From Larix kaempferi (lineage: Eukaryota > Streptophyta > Pinopsida > Pinales > Pinaceae): a stretch of DNA of 64,000 nt. The stretch spans positions 5,472,001-5,536,000 of the forward strand of contig BSBM01000636.1 in the NCBI GenBank assembly GCA_027924585.1. Direction: 5' to 3'. Shown here one piece after another: positions 1 to 12,820 of the stretch (positions within the stretch are counted from its first letter, which is position 1; each line of letters opens with the position of its first letter). Below the pieces are notes generated by a model. It worked only from the letters and a program-made list of their open reading frames with translations, did no database searches and was not told where the DNA came from. Position numbers and translations under genes: made by a program.

Positions 1-3000
1 TAGTAGTAGGGCTACTATTCTTGCTTAGCAGATATCTGCACATTCCAGAGCTTCCATTATTTAGAGCTTGGCTGTGATGATTGTATATTTTGAGATCACT
101 CATGATTAGAGCAGTGTAGTATTCAGACTTATGTTAGACCTTGTGTCAAGGCTGAGCCTTGAGAGTTCAGATTTGATGACCGATGTGACCCTTTATCCCA
201 TACAATTTCAGTTCAGTGCTTAGAGATGTATTGTAGCAGTGTTTCAGATGATATATGATGATTATTATTGTGATGATGTTATATGACCTATGGATGTATT
301 ATCATTGACTGTGGATTATTATCTTGTTGATTTAGTCATGTTCACAACATCTGCTTGGTATATTATTCCTGATGTGGCAAACTGTTTAAAATGAACTGTA
401 AATTATAAAATGGACATTTACTTGCACATTTAGGTTATTTGACAAAACTCACTGGTTCACCACCTTACATAGATATGGTCTTTTTTGACACTAGTTGTCT
501 GCTAGTTTAGGCTCCAAATTCACTTGACTCCATCCATACATGACTTTCCTTATTTGACCTTAAACCTTGACCTGTCTTATTTGACTTTCTGGTACTGAGG
601 ACTTCCCCATTTTCTACCTCTGTGTCTAGACCGCATCCCTATATGTTCAGTGTCTCGGCTCTAAGTTGGTGACAAAACTTACCTTTGGTGAGTTGGATTG
701 TAGGCCTAAATCATTCTGGTCGGTTGTCCCGATGTTTGGCATTGGCTCGAACTCCCCCTAGTCACTTGAGATGTTGTTGGCTAAAACTGAAAGCTCATGT
801 ACTACTTATGGAAACTTATAAATTCGCCCATGGAAACTAAAAAGGGCAAGAGCGATGAACTGCTAAAAATACTCCTCGAAGAGTATAAGAAAGGTCCAAA
901 GAAAGCAATGGTTCTTAAAAGCTATATCTAAACAATTGCTGACCTTATATGTATATGAAAACATGCCCTGGATGCAAGCTGCAACTAGTTGTGCTTATCA
1001 GCACACGTGAGATACGAAGGGTTATGTAGGCCAAAAAGGCCATGAGATGAAATTGAATGATCCTAATGAACCTGGATCAACTTGATGTAGACATGATGCC
1101 TAAGTTGAATAAGCACTCTCTGAACAACCTATCCATTTGTGAGGCACAGCCATTCCCCGTGTTATTTTGTCCAGCACAGAGTTTGTAGCTTTCCCCTTCT
1201 CCTAGTCCAAAGTATTTTTGAGTTGAGTTAGACAAGTCAACCCCTTGGCCCAACCTTGTTCCTAGCCTTCATCCTTCACTAGCAGTTTGACCATGTCCAA
1301 TGGGTGAATTTTGTCATTTAAACTATTGTGCAAGTAATTTCATATAACAAAGGAATATGCTAACTTGATTAATGCCACTGAATGGATGTTATACTTTGAG
1401 CTAAGCTGTGAGAATGATTAGAGGAACATGTCTTAGTCTACTGATATCATTTTTCCTTGGTTATATATGGACCTAGTCAAACCTAGTTTGACTATGGTCA
1501 TTTCTTGGGATCCGTGATGATGTGGGCCACATATGCTTACAGATGATGATCGATGGACCCACATACTCTTGATGATGTTGCCATATGACGGATATATGAT
1601 GCAGATGATGATTGATGCAGTTCAACAGTTTTATTTGTTACTTCAGATCATCAGATTATACACTGTCCATATATGGTGGACCCTACAGCTGGTCCATTAG
1701 GGCAACCCATGGTGTATGAGCACACATTCCTAGTGGATTTGGGTCTTCTGAATCCAGTGAGACACTTATCTTTTAGTTCCAGGCACTTCTGACAGTGATT
1801 GATGCAGTTTTACACTTGTTGACCAGATTTGGGGCTGATTTCCCAGCCTGAGTAGCAGGTGCCATGAGAGGCCAGTTCACGTAGGGCGCTGTATGAGGAG
1901 GGGGTGTTCCAGCCACTTGTTATTACCATTTACCCCCCCTTCTAGAGAGCCTGGTGGGCTTAGTTGGATAGTGCAAATGCCCTAGGAAGCAGTTTTGGCA
2001 CTTTCACAGTTACCGAGGCAGTTAAAAAATGGGATAAAGTGGTCATTGAGGAATTCGATTTGGGAAATTGAGGCAAGGTTTTGACACTTGGTTTTCACAG
2101 AGGTCTTCCAGGGTGATCCCACTATCTTCCAGCCAATTTTCACCATGTGGGTAGGCCCACAGAGATCACAGGAGGTCTTTTTCTGCTTGTCTGTCACAAA
2201 TTTTGAGGACAGATTGGGTCATTTATATTATCTTGGACATATTTTATTATTTTATTGTGTGTTGGGGATGAGCTACTAAGGATTCATGCCTCCTAGCCCC
2301 ACCATGTGCTCCATATGTTATGTCCTAGTCATTATGAGGTGGGATTTGGTACTTTTACCCCTTCTAGTGGATGACATCACCCTCCATGAGTATTTTTAGA
2401 CTATGACGTCATCACTTTTTGAGTGATCTATGTGTTATGTTATTATGGTTCATCTTAGCCATTGATTGTATGTTGAGATATTTTAATCTCAACCACTCAT
2501 TTGATATTGTATTGTAAAGTGGTATAGGGTTTTGGTCTTTATTATCCTATATAAGGAGGAGACCCCCTATTGTATAGCTCACCTTTGGAGCTCTGGAATA
2601 TTGGAATAGAACACTTTTTTGTGGAGCATATCTCTCTTGTCTTGTGGATTCTCTTGCATCTTGAGTATACAATATCTCTTCTATGTATCATTATGGATTT
2701 TGGTGCTACAACTAGTTTTCTTGCAGGAAAGTCGAATTGGTGGAGAGGAGGGCGATTTCTTGAGGGTTATTGTTGGAGTGATCCACATAGTCTCTCTTGG
2801 GTTGATCTCGGTGAAAGGGAGTATCATTATTGTATCTTTGTGACATAGTTGATGCTTTCTATTACATCTTTCCATCATTTTCATAATCATCTTACTTGGC
2901 TTGTTTCACTTGATCTTGTCTTGTAGGAGGAGGACGATTTGGCTATCTTGGAGGAGGACGTTTTGGTTGGAGCTCTTGGATCTCACTCTTGAATATACAC

Positions 3001-3834
3001 ATAGGAGAATGCTATCAATTTGCAAGGTGGCCATAAGCAATTGAGGTAAGATCTACAAGGTATGTTCCTATTTCCATCCATTCTTCTTCATTGGATCAAT
3101 TTGGTGGTGCACTTCAATTTCAGATCTATGGAGATCTAGCCATTGGATCCCCTTGATTTTCAAGATCCACATAGATCATTTCCTACACTACTTGGATCTA
3201 CAATTTGGTGGCCATTGGAATTCTTTTGACTCCATTAACCCATCCAACAAGGCACTAGTCCTCCTTAGGCAAGTCGCACTCCTTGGGAATTGTGTCAAAC
3301 CTTAGATCCCATATGTGGGTATTCCTAATTCTAACTTAGATCCATAGATCTACTTATTACATACCCCTTAGTACCAATTTCATCCCTTAAAGTCCACATT
3401 GTGGGTCCTATTTGAGCCATTCACATATCCCAAGGAAGTGGGTCCCACTTGTGTAACACATGGTACTAGATCTTGTCTTTTTAGCTCATCATGTGGCCTA
3501 AATCATATATTGGTTGAAACACTAATCATCTCTCAAACCATCCTTCAACCATACTTTAATTTCTAGGTCCACTTTACCTTGCATTGGTTTCCGTAACTTA
3601 CCACTTACTAATCCCTAGGAACCTGTGTTTGGGTCCAATCATCTTTGATTGGTAGTAGGGTCTCCCCCTAGGTCTTGATTTATCTAGATCTAAAGTGAAG
3701 AGTGTCTCGGTTGACGTGACTCCTATCTTGCATTGGGAACCGTGGCATCTCTTGGGTCACCTCTTTAGTTGTCCATCTCCTCTACCATCCCGGATGGGAT
3801 ACCACTAGGGACAACTACAAGTTGTGTGATAACA
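1..3834 (+). mobile_element. Long LTR of family E (solo or terminal), left end cut off
   Basis: This stretch aligns along its length with the complete LTR at 35214-39703. Its first base corresponds to about base 14 of that LTR, so only some 13 bases are missing on the left. It ends in GTGTGATAACA, the inverted match of the family start TGTTATCACAC, and is followed by GTTCC (3835-3839), the expected half of a 5-bp target duplication. No gag or pol reading frame is present. A TATA-like TATATAA lies at 2548 and gives the plus orientation. Because the left flank is outside the window, I cannot say whether it is a solo LTR or the end of a full element. It is shorter than the 35214 copy by about 0.6 kb. 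Confidence 0.85.
2548..2554 (+). promoter_or_regulatory. TATA box of the first E LTR
   Basis: TATATAA followed by a purine run and, about 60 bases on, a GGAATAG/AATA-type signal. The matching positions in other E copies read CTATTTAAGG (37731), TATTTAAAGG (10871) and CCTATTTAA (27403). The recurrence in divergent copies is the main support. Confidence 0.6.
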
Positions 3835-3984
3835 GTTCCAAGAAAGATGTAGTGAGACCATTAACCATGCTATCCAAATATTCTTTTGCATTGGATACAC
3901 TTGAATGGTAAATCTGAAGCATTATAAGCAATGCATACCATTATAAAGCTTCTTTTAAAGCCAAAATGTGGGAAGTTGAACTTA

Positions 3985-4410
3985 TTTAGTACTCACGAAA
4001 AATTTGCAAATGGCATCACCTTGAAATGCTCTTACAACTCATTTAACCGCTAGAACTAGACCTTGATTGTGAACATCTATTAGTAGCAAGCCTCCTTTAT
4101 CACTCTCGATTTTCTATAGTGTGGATATTCAATGAAACAAAAGGTGTTCTTTGTTTCCCTAAAGGTATTCCCCCAAAAGTAGTTGCATAAAATGTGATTC
4201 AATATAGCAAAACTAGAAGCATTAGGGAACTAATAAGAGTAATTAACATGACTTGCAAGAAGAATCTTATACAAAACTGTAATACTTCCTAGTAAACTTA
4301 TGGCTCTATTGCACCACTTGCTAGTGTTGGTCTACACTATAGATAGCAATCAATCCCACATGTCCCTAAGTGAGGCATTTATACAAAAAGAAATCCCAAA
4401 ATAATTGACA
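3985..4410 (-). pseudogene. L1-type LINE ORF2 remnant, end of the reverse transcriptase and following region
   Basis: No long frame survives, but the minus strand read across several stops and at least one frameshift gives the ordered landmarks of plant L1 ORF2. First comes YLGISFCINASLRDMWD (the YLG...R..W..L block), then WCNRAISLLGSITVLYKILL (the W..R.LS..GR..L.K.VL block), then CNYFWGN / TFGGIPLGKQRTP (the F.WGG block), and last DKGGLLLIDVHNQGLVLAVK (the KGGLGL.....N.AL..KW block, Trp now a stop). The spacing and order match the family; individual matches are weak. No 3' poly-A or target duplication is recognised. It is old and has been cut into by its neighbours. Confidence 0.6.
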
Positions 4411-5048
4411 ATTATCACTTTAAAGACTTTTCCAAGATGGCTTCACTGATCGAGAAATGTGTCAGCACCAATTAAACATTATTTTATCTCATGATCTCTA
4501 GTTCTGAATCTTGAGGCCAAGTAAAAGGTCTCTAAACAATTCACTATACTAGTTATCAATGTTTGAGTTAATTTTAAAGAGAGTAAAGACTCAATAGCAA
4601 AGTGTGTAGAAATTTCCTCATTCTTTGATTTTTAATGAAAAGCAGAAATTTCAATTCGTAGGGAGGTTTCATAAATCTAGTCCCTGTGAACTTCAGCCTT
4701 AGGGCTGATTTGAAATATTAATTTACAGCAGCAAACATATGCCTACAAGTTACAACCCAAGAGTAAAGATACCAAACATATGCCTACAAGTTCCAGACCT
4801 TAGGGCACACTTTTCCAAGCATAAACTAGATTTGAAATCACTTTAACTACGGCAGTAAATCTTCTCTATTATCTTCAAAATATATGTTTAAATGAAAATC
4901 ATTTAACACTTCCAGCTCTATGTTATGTCAAATCAGCATGAACAACAAGTGCTAGAAATTACCCAATCAAGAAGACAATGCAAGATGAAAGACAAATCTA
5001 CAATTACACAATCTTGGATAGCTGAAAACTCCATATATATATATAGCA
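4411..5048. other. Unassigned A+T-rich DNA
   Basis: No convincing reading frame, terminal repeat or similarity to other parts of the window. It may be the upstream part of the LINE remnant (its ORF2 would extend this way) but no reverse transcriptase catalytic motif is visible. A short (AT)n run lies at about 5033-5045. Confidence 0.4.
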
Positions 5049-5205
5049 TGGGAACCGCTCCTAGCTTTTACGAAACTCGTTCCCGAAGTTCCGGCGTTCC
5101 AAGGAACTTGAGAACTAGTAAGGAACTTTCCAAATTCAGTGGGAACCGTTCTGAATGGTTGGGAACTTACGGGGAACTTTTACCCTCTAAAATCGGGAAC
5201 TTGGG
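5049..5205. repeat. Cluster of GGAAC/GTTCC pentamers
   Basis: About ten GGAAC or GTTCC units lie within some 160 bases, several as facing pairs such as GTTCCAAGGAAC. The context is G+C-richer than its surroundings. It has no strict period and no known assignment. It could be the subterminal repeats of a DNA transposon or a degenerate regulatory array. Confidence 0.5.
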
Positions 5206-5674
5206 GATTTTTTCTTGCGCGTTTCCTTCACCGGGAGATTCCATGCATTCATGATCTTCACCAATCGAAACTGAAATTTCTAGGGAAGGGGAGGAGATGC
5301 GAGGATGCACTTGAGGCATTCTACAACCCGGGAGTGAATGTATGGAACAATAAAGACAAAACAAATCGAAGTTACAATGTCATAAAAAAGTTTATGAGTA
5401 ATCCTTGAATTGAATATATACATGACCCAGCCATCATCATCTGTGAGATCATTTCATCTTTATCGCTTTCTTGTTTATTTGTGCATGTCTTTGAAAACGT
5501 GGGATCCTCTCCTTGGAGGGTTGTTAACGACATTCTCATTTCCTCACGACCATGCATATACATGGTTGACATAGAAATTTTCTCTAGAAAACTAAGTTGC
5601 AATAAAAGTCGATTTCGTGCTACCTTGTCGAGTTGGTGCATTGATCTCTATCAGGGAGATATATGTAACTTTTG
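5206..5674. other. Unassigned, ends where the D LTR begins
   Basis: Open frames of 80-90 codons exist on both strands (for example 5372-5641 minus) but none resembles a known family. The region does not match the 3' end of the D LTR copies, so the D LTR at 5675 appears to have lost its last 430 or so bases here. Confidence 0.35.
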
Positions 5675-6169
5675 AAGACCAGTGCCAAATGGAGTCAATG
5701 AGTGCTTGGAATGCTAAAGATACAAGTCTTGATATAATGTTTGTGTGAATGTTTTGAAATTGTTCTTGGTTGATTTTACATATTTTATGTAATCTTGTTT
5801 TAGGTGTTTGGAAATCTAATCGGAAATACTTGCAGTGGCTCCGTTCGAAGACATGACAGACCTGTCTGGCTCACAAGCTAGGTGTTTAGAGAATTTAACC
5901 AACGAGTGTCCAGATTGGGTTGCCCGGCACCCACACTTGGAATTTGCTCACTACCTGAGTATTTATCGAAACAACGCTGGTTCATTGGTTATGGGGTGAA
6001 AATTTTTATTATGTTTGAATCTTGCAAGATTAATCAGTCCAATGCCGTTTCTGAGTATTCCTGCTTTTTGGGCTGGTCAGAGCATACTCTGGCAAGGAAA
6101 CAACGAATAAATTCAAATTTTATTATGGGAGTGTGAGTTGCGAATTTTAATTAAAGCACAAGAAAAATG

Positions 6170-6220
6170 CTCTCCGATAGAGAGTGCTCTTGATCTTGCC
6201 TTAAGGCTTGATTCAAGAGA
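6170..6220 (-). repeat. Paired-hairpin cassette of the D LTR
   Basis: Two adjoining inverted repeats: CTCTCCGATAGAG and CTCTTGA...TCAAGAG with a TTAAGGC-type centre. The same cassette occurs twice in tandem at 55240-55291 and 55340-55388, with compensating changes in some stem positions (for example CCCTCCGATAGAGGG). Confidence 0.6.
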
Positions 6221-6472
6221 CTTATTTACACTATATGAAATGCAAATTATAAATAAGGAAACACAAGTGATAGCTCAAAGATACTGAAAATGAAACTCTC
6301 AATTTAACTAGCAAATAACTTTCACTTGCAAAAAGGAATCTAGACTAGCAATTAGTGTTCTAAAACAAAATGAAATTAATCTAGCAATATATCTCTCAAT
6401 GCAAAAGATGGAAAAGTTAATCTAATCTACTTAACAAAAATGAAAAAGATCTAAGCTAACAAAGACAACACT

Positions 6473-6490
6473 CTTCCCCAAATGGGGAAG
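6473..6490. repeat. Perfect inverted repeat conserved in two D LTRs
   Basis: CTTCCCCAAATGGGGAAG has a 7-bp stem and 4-base loop. The identical 18-mer lies at 55925-55942 in the other D LTR, within less conserved surroundings. It would form a hairpin in the transcript downstream of the LTR promoter. Confidence 0.7.
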
Positions 6491-7065
6491 AAACACAAAA
6501 AATGGGAGGACTTATCCCACTTAGCCTTATTTTATGAATGCTTTACAAGATGAGAGGATTCAACCCTTGAAATAGAATGCAACTAAACAAGAAACTAGAA
6601 GTCTTATTGTGACTTATACAAAGGAGAGTGATTTGAGTTTGGATCTTCTTCTTGGTATGACTCTTTGTTTTGGATCTTGGTTTCAAATTTGTCCCTTTGT
6701 TTTGGATCTTCTTCTTCTTCTCTTGTTTTTCTTGCACTTCTTCTTCAAATGTAATCTTCTCCTTAGTTCTTTTCTTCTTTGCAAGCACCTACAACACAAA
6801 CAACCACCTCAATGCACCCATTAGCATTAGTAAAAATTAAACAAAAATGAAACTACTTAGATCTAAAATTGCAAAAAATCAAATGTTTTTTGAATGCAAA
6901 CTTTTAAACTTTTAAATGAGATCTAAAACTGAACATGCAAACTTTAAAAGGAACTAGATCTAAAAATAAAACATGAAATGTAAACTAAAAAAAAAAACTA
7001 ATCTAACTAAGCTAAAGACTACAAGTTCTTTTTGAGTTTTTTAAAGAGTTATAAGTTATGCAAAG

Positions 7066-7445
7066 AGATGGACGAAAGGATGGAAGGAGTAGGAGTTTTG
7101 AAGGGCAAAACGAGAGGGATAGGAAGGCAAGAAAACTAGAAGAGAAGGTGGGACGAGAGCAAGGCTAGGGAGGGAGTTTTGAAAAGAAAAAAACGAAGGG
7201 AAAGCTAGCCTAAAGGAGGGAGACGAGAAGAGGTAAGGTAGAAGGAGAAGGGAGCTAAAAACGAAAGCAAGGAGAGCTTAGGAGAGGAAGAAACAAGGGC
7301 AAGAGGGAGCAGAAAGCTAAGGTTGGACGAAAGGAGAAGGATGGAGGCTAAGGGAATGAAACGAAAGGAAGGAAAATGAAGCTAAGAGAGGGAGACAAAG
7401 AAGGCAAAGGATCAAGGCAAGCCACAAACAAAGGCAAGGTTGATG
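7066..7445. other. Strand-asymmetric purine tract in the D LTR
   Basis: About 380 bases are overwhelmingly A and G on the plus strand (runs such as GGAAGGAGTAGGAG, GAGAAGAGG). The D LTR at 54306-59137 has the counterpart at about 56690-56960, with different detailed sequence. Relative to the LTR promoter (minus strand) the transcript would be pyrimidine-rich here. Confidence 0.7.
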
Positions 7446-7955
7446 GATGGATCTAGGATTGGAGAAGGGTAGATCTCAATTTTTTCACAGCTTAGAAGTA
7501 GAACCAGTGACTAGTAACCAAAAGTGGAGTTTTTTGTTGTTGATGGATGAAGGAGAAACTCTGAAGACTATTGTTCTTTCTTTGGATGAAGAAGCACACT
7601 TGAAGAACCTGCAAAAACGAATGTGTTAAATGGAAAAAGCTCTTGTATGATGAAGCCAAACTTGCTAATCCAAGCCCTTTTTCACTTTCAATGATCCTTG
7701 CAAAACCATATATTCAACAACAAATCCGATCAAATGCTTATGTACTAGATTGTTGGTCTTCTTAAAGCATAAACTGAATAATGATTTGAAATAAAAGCAT
7801 AGGGTGAGAGAGATATCACCTCACAAGATGAAACCACAATACATAAGCTTCATGCATGGACCTCCAAAGTCACTTCTTTATTCCAAAACCTAAACAACTA
7901 TTACAGAGTGTTCTTGCCCAAAATCCCCATGTTAAGAGAGCTCATGGAGCCTCTC

Positions 7956-7963
7956 TTTATAAA
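7956..7963 (-). promoter_or_regulatory. TATA box of the D LTR (copy at 5675-13956)
   Basis: On the minus strand TTTATAAA is followed by GAGAGGCTCC. The equivalent in the other minus copy is at 57678-57683 (TATAAA followed by GAGAGGCCC). Both lie at corresponding positions in otherwise diverged LTRs. Confidence 0.5.
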
Positions 7964-8275
7964 AAACCAAAGCTCAATACCCTAATCGAACTTGGCATGA
8001 TAGAAGGAAGCCAAAGGCATAGACATCAATTTGAATTCCAATCACAAGTCCAAGCTTGGAGTGATAACACAACAGATAACTCAAGTCGAAGTAAATGAGG
8101 GTGGGGAGGTGGCCTCCACCTTGGCAAGGCACCCCCCACTGCTCCCTTGGAATTATCACTACTCCAATCGTGAGCCTCCACCAAGGCTTGACGTGAGCTA
8201 GCAAAGGGATGCGTGAGCCTTGAAGAGGTGAAGCTTGGAGCTTGGATTGAATGATAACTCGAGCTTGAAGGGAGC

Positions 8276-11200
8276 TGTTATCACATATATAGTAGCCGGG
8301 CTACCATACATTATTTTTTTGATTCCAATACACTATTCAGCGAGTTCCCTTACATTGAGATGCTGAGATGAGCATCTATATTGGATCACTATTGGATTTT
8401 GGACAACAGTTGTATTCCCCATGCCATGACTGAGTCTCAGGACACTCAGAGAGATGACCGATGTAGCCATTATACCATTTGTACAGAGCAGTCAGTAGTG
8501 CCCAAAGTTGCAGTAGCAGTTTCAGAGGACAGATGATGGTTCAGATGATGAGCATTCAGGTATATGACTCAGCAGGTATATCAGTATGTTATGGTTATAT
8601 TGCTTTTATACTTATTCTTATAGCATGTCTTAGCACTTAGTGTCATGATCTAGCGATCATATAGATATGTGGACCTGGTTGATCTTATTATATATATTAT
8701 ATTGTCCCTACTCAGACTTAGAAGTTCACTATTCATACTCATTGGTTTTACCCTCCTTAGGGAGAATAGAGGTGATCATTCCACCGTACCTTGGCTTGCT
8801 AGTGTTGGCACCATTATTCATTGTCTTCATCCATCCATTACCTACCTTTTAGTTTATCACCCTGACTTACTACTTGACTAGTGGCATGGAGGACTTTTCC
8901 CCACTGTAGCCTCTGTATTGGATGAGCTTCCCTGTTTATTGTGTCTCGGCTCTAAGTTGGTGACAAAACTTACCTATGGTGAGTTGGAGTTCCTTGTGAA
9001 TTTCCCCTAGTCACTAAAGTTGTGTTGGCTAAACCTGAAACTTTTAGTGCTGCCATGAATACAAAGTCAAGAAAAAATGAAATGCTATATCTTGTATGAA
9101 AATCCCATTCATGCAATGTGTTTCTAAACACACATGAATGAAAGGCATGCCAAATGAAAATGGCCATGAAAATAAAATGTTATATCTTTTGGAAATGTAA
9201 ATACCTAGGTAAACAAGCTGTCTGTGACACACCTAGAAGTGCTCAGGTAAACAAGTGCCTTAAAAACACACCTGCAGCAGAAAGCCTAAATAAATGTAAA
9301 TCTATGCAATGTGTTTTTAAACACACATAGATCAAGGCTATGGAAACTTCAGGCCCAAAAAGCAATGGAACTTAAATGCTATATCAAAACAATTGCTGGC
9401 TTTATTTGTATTATGGATTGTGCGCATCTATTGAAGGTCAATAAACCCTCTTTGAACAACTCATCCATTTGTGAGACACCGCCATTCCCTGTGTTGTTAC
9501 TCATTCAGTATATACTATGGTGTGTATTCCCTTTCCCTTTGCCAAAGTGTCACAAAGTTAAGTTAGTCAAGTCATCCCTTAGCCTAGCCAGCTATTTTAG
9601 CCTTCACCCTTCACTAGCAAATTGATCACAACTATGAAGTGAGTATGATCTTGAAAGTCTAGTCTGAGTAATAATAATAATTAATGACATTATATATTTG
9701 GATTTAGATCGCCAGTAATGATTACTTTGTGTTATAATTGTTATTTGAATAAGGTGTAGAGAATGCATTAACCTTTAACACTTTGCAGCAGCCTCTGATG
9801 ATGGTCTGAGTTATATTTGGTCATGTTGACTTGGTCAAACCTAGTTTGACCAAGGTCAACCATAGGACATGAGATGGTTGGACCTTGTGATGATATGGAT
9901 AGATGATATATGGTCTATGTACATGTACATGATAATTCTATGCAGCAGATACAGGGTTGTGATGATGATTCATGGTTTACAGCATTATTTGATCATTTAC
10001 AGATTATTATTATTTCACCTGTTCTGGTATATTGGATATATTTTATGATCATGCAGAGACTAATATGGTGTATGAGTACACATCTTTGATGTATTTGGAC
10101 CTTCTGAGTCCAATGAGACAGTTTGTTTTCAGTTCCGGGCACTTACAGTGATGATTTAGCCTCAGCAGGCTATCCCAGTACAGTTTTGGTCTGTCGGAGA
10201 CCCTGTCAGAGCAGATAGGATTTTTATTCGGTTGACCTAGGGAGCTGTGCTTGGAGGGGGTGGTCCAGCCACTTGTTTTTACCATATTACCCCCCTCCCG
10301 GACACACTGATGCCCTCACCTTGACAGCGCAGGCGCTCCAGGAGGTAGTTTGGGGCAGTTTCACGCTTCCCGAGGCATTTCAGGATTGGTAGAAATGGCT
10401 ATTGAGGAATTCGATTTGGGCTACTAAGGCAATGTCTTGGCATGGGATGATCAGTGATGATGGATTGATGTCTTCCACACCTCCTCCAGCAGTTTCAGCT
10501 TCATCGGGGCCTGCATCCATCACTTATGGCACTTTCTGATGATTTGTGAGGTCTTTTGAGGCCTACGATTTGACCATAGAGGCACGATTTGGTATATTGA
10601 TGACTATTTTATTATTATTGTGCTATGGGGATTGACCAAGGGTGGCTAAAATTACCCCTTGGACCCACCATATGCTTCCTATTATATTTTGTCATCATGA
10701 TTTGGTGGGATTCCCCTCTTCTAGGGCGATTTTGTCCACTTATATTATATTTTATGAGTGATCCATGTATTTTATTGTTGAGCTCATCTCAACCATTGAT
10801 TAGACATTTGTATCTTTTAATCTTAGCGACTCATTCAAAAAGTGGTTAAGATTTTGATGCCTCTCCTTCCTATTTAAAGGAGAGAGCTTCTCATTGTAAG
10901 GGGACTTGTGGCTCTGGATTATTGGAATAGAAAATTATTATTGCATCTATCTCCAGTGTTGTGGTGAATGTTTTTTGGTGTTCGTTCGTTGGTTCTTCCT
11001 TTGCACTGAGTTATTGGAGATCTTGTTTGCCATATCTTTTGTACCACGTTTTTTGCATCTACAGGTGGAGGCCGATTTGCTTTGAGGAGGAAGTATTGGT
11101 AGGGGAAGACTCTCCCTACTTCTTCTTTGGATCTCTTCGTTGGTAACAGGGAGTATTACTGTCCCAGGACCTTCTATTCTATGTTATCATTGCATTTTAC

Positions 11201-12820
11201 TTGTATTTCCTCCATACTTGACCTCTCTGATTGAAATCGATTTTCCTTGGATTGACAGGTAGAGGAGAGCGCACTTGTGGGCTAGGGCATCAATTTGGCA
11301 AGCAAAATCAACAATTTCTCATTTGATCTCTGCGGGAATCTTCTTCAACATCAAGACATCTCTCTTCATCACTCAGGTATGATCTCAAGGTAATTTCTAT
11401 CTCCATGATCTATTAATTTGTCTAAAACATTTCAAACCCTAATTAATCAAAACCCCCATTTTTACATTTTTTCAGATCTACTGAGATCTAGTGGGTTGTT
11501 GGGTATAATATTGAAAACCCACCTCTATAGTATTCACAGCATCTCGGATCTATAGTTTGGTGAGGATTGGCCTCCATTTGACCCTCTTCCCAAGGCACTT
11601 AACCTCTCCAAGCAAGGGCGCACTTCTTGGTTTGGGTGAGTTAACCTAGATCTAGTATGTGGGTAGTTGAGATTCCACTTGATTCGTAATCTACACATCC
11701 AATAACCTACCCCCAGATTGTCACTTTTCTGATTTCTACCTTGTGGGCCCTATTCCACATTTTAAGGGATTTACTCCCCATTTTGGACCACTTGGTATCT
11801 TTAAACTCAGATCTAGTAAGATCTAGACATCAGATTGCCGTGAAATTGTAGATCCATACCCTCACTTGCTTAAACTACTTGGATCTAAAGTTTGGATGCC
11901 ATTGGACTTGTCTTGATTCATTAATCCCACTTTTTAGTCTCCTTGGGTAAAGTCGCACCACCTTGGAGATTGGAGTTTGTCCACTTCTAGGACGTGGGTA
12001 CATGAGATTTAAGTGGATTTGGAACGGGCATAATTCAAAACTTAGGTCTAGTTGGTCACTTCATCAAATCTTGCCTTGGGGATAGCATTCCTTGTTTTAA
12101 GGGATTGTGGTCCACTTAGGTTAAACCTTGAATCTCTAGATCTAGACCTATTCATCCATCAATGGCCCACTTGTCTCATACAATAGGAGTTATCAATCAC
12201 AAGTTAACTTCACTTTGACTCCATTATCCCAATTCCCAAGGCACTGATCTCTCTCCAAGTCAATTCGACTTTCCTAGATTGTTGGATTAACTTGTGGTTT
12301 GATCCTTGTTTGGTGGACTAAACCCTTTGATGTCGTCATATATCATGATCAAGCTTGTCACTTGTACTGGTTAGCCCCAATTCAACCCCTTAACTACCCT
12401 ACATTCGAAACGGTTTCCAAGGCAGTGGATTTTCTCACATTGAACTAGTACTTCAATCCTGGATCCCATTTCAAATACTATAAGTCACTCTCACATCAAT
12501 AATGAACCAAAGCTATACTCATTGAACCCCTTACTTATATTGTGACTTCATCCTTAGGTTTAGGATAAACCATACACCTTACTTCACTTAGTATCAACTT
12601 GATTTGGTGTCTTGGTTTTGATCTCTCCTGTCGGGAGTAGATCGGGTCTCCCCCTTTGTTGTCTGGGCTAGATAACATAAAGTGAAGGTTGCCTCGACTA
12701 GCGTGACAACCATATATTGGAGGTCGAGGTGATCGTGGTTGCACCTTTTGAGTTTCCCTTCCCAATTGCCATCTATGAGTGGATACATCCATAGAGGTAA
12801 CTACAGTTTAGGTGATAACA
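8276..12820 (+). mobile_element. Solo LTR of family E (subtype 2), complete, 4545 bp
   Basis: Starts TGTTATCACATATATAG and ends TTTAGGTGATAACA. It is flanked by a perfect 5-bp target duplication GGAGC at 8271-8275 and 12821-12825. It aligns with the solo LTR at 24953-29051 nearly throughout, and more distantly with 1-3834 and 35214-39703. There is no primer binding site, gag, pol or second LTR, so this is a solo LTR left by LTR-LTR recombination. TATTTAAAGG at 10871 with an AATAGAAAA signal downstream marks the promoter/R region about 2.6 kb in. It interrupts a D LTR. Confidence 0.93.
10871..10880 (+). promoter_or_regulatory. TATA box of E solo LTR (8276-12820)
   Basis: TATTTAAAGG sits directly after a conserved hairpin (ACTCATTCAAAAAGTGG). 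The same arrangement occurs in the E copies at 27403, 37731 and, inverted, 29511-29520. Confidence 0.6.

Noticed and set aside
2570-2848. 92-codon plus-strand frame in the first E LTR
   Set aside because: Lies in the R/U5 region right after the TATA box; the frame is not kept in the other E LTRs and resembles no protein.
5372-5641. 89-codon minus-strand frame as a possible host exon
   Set aside because: No recognisable domain, no clear splice borders and no second copy; left as unassigned sequence.
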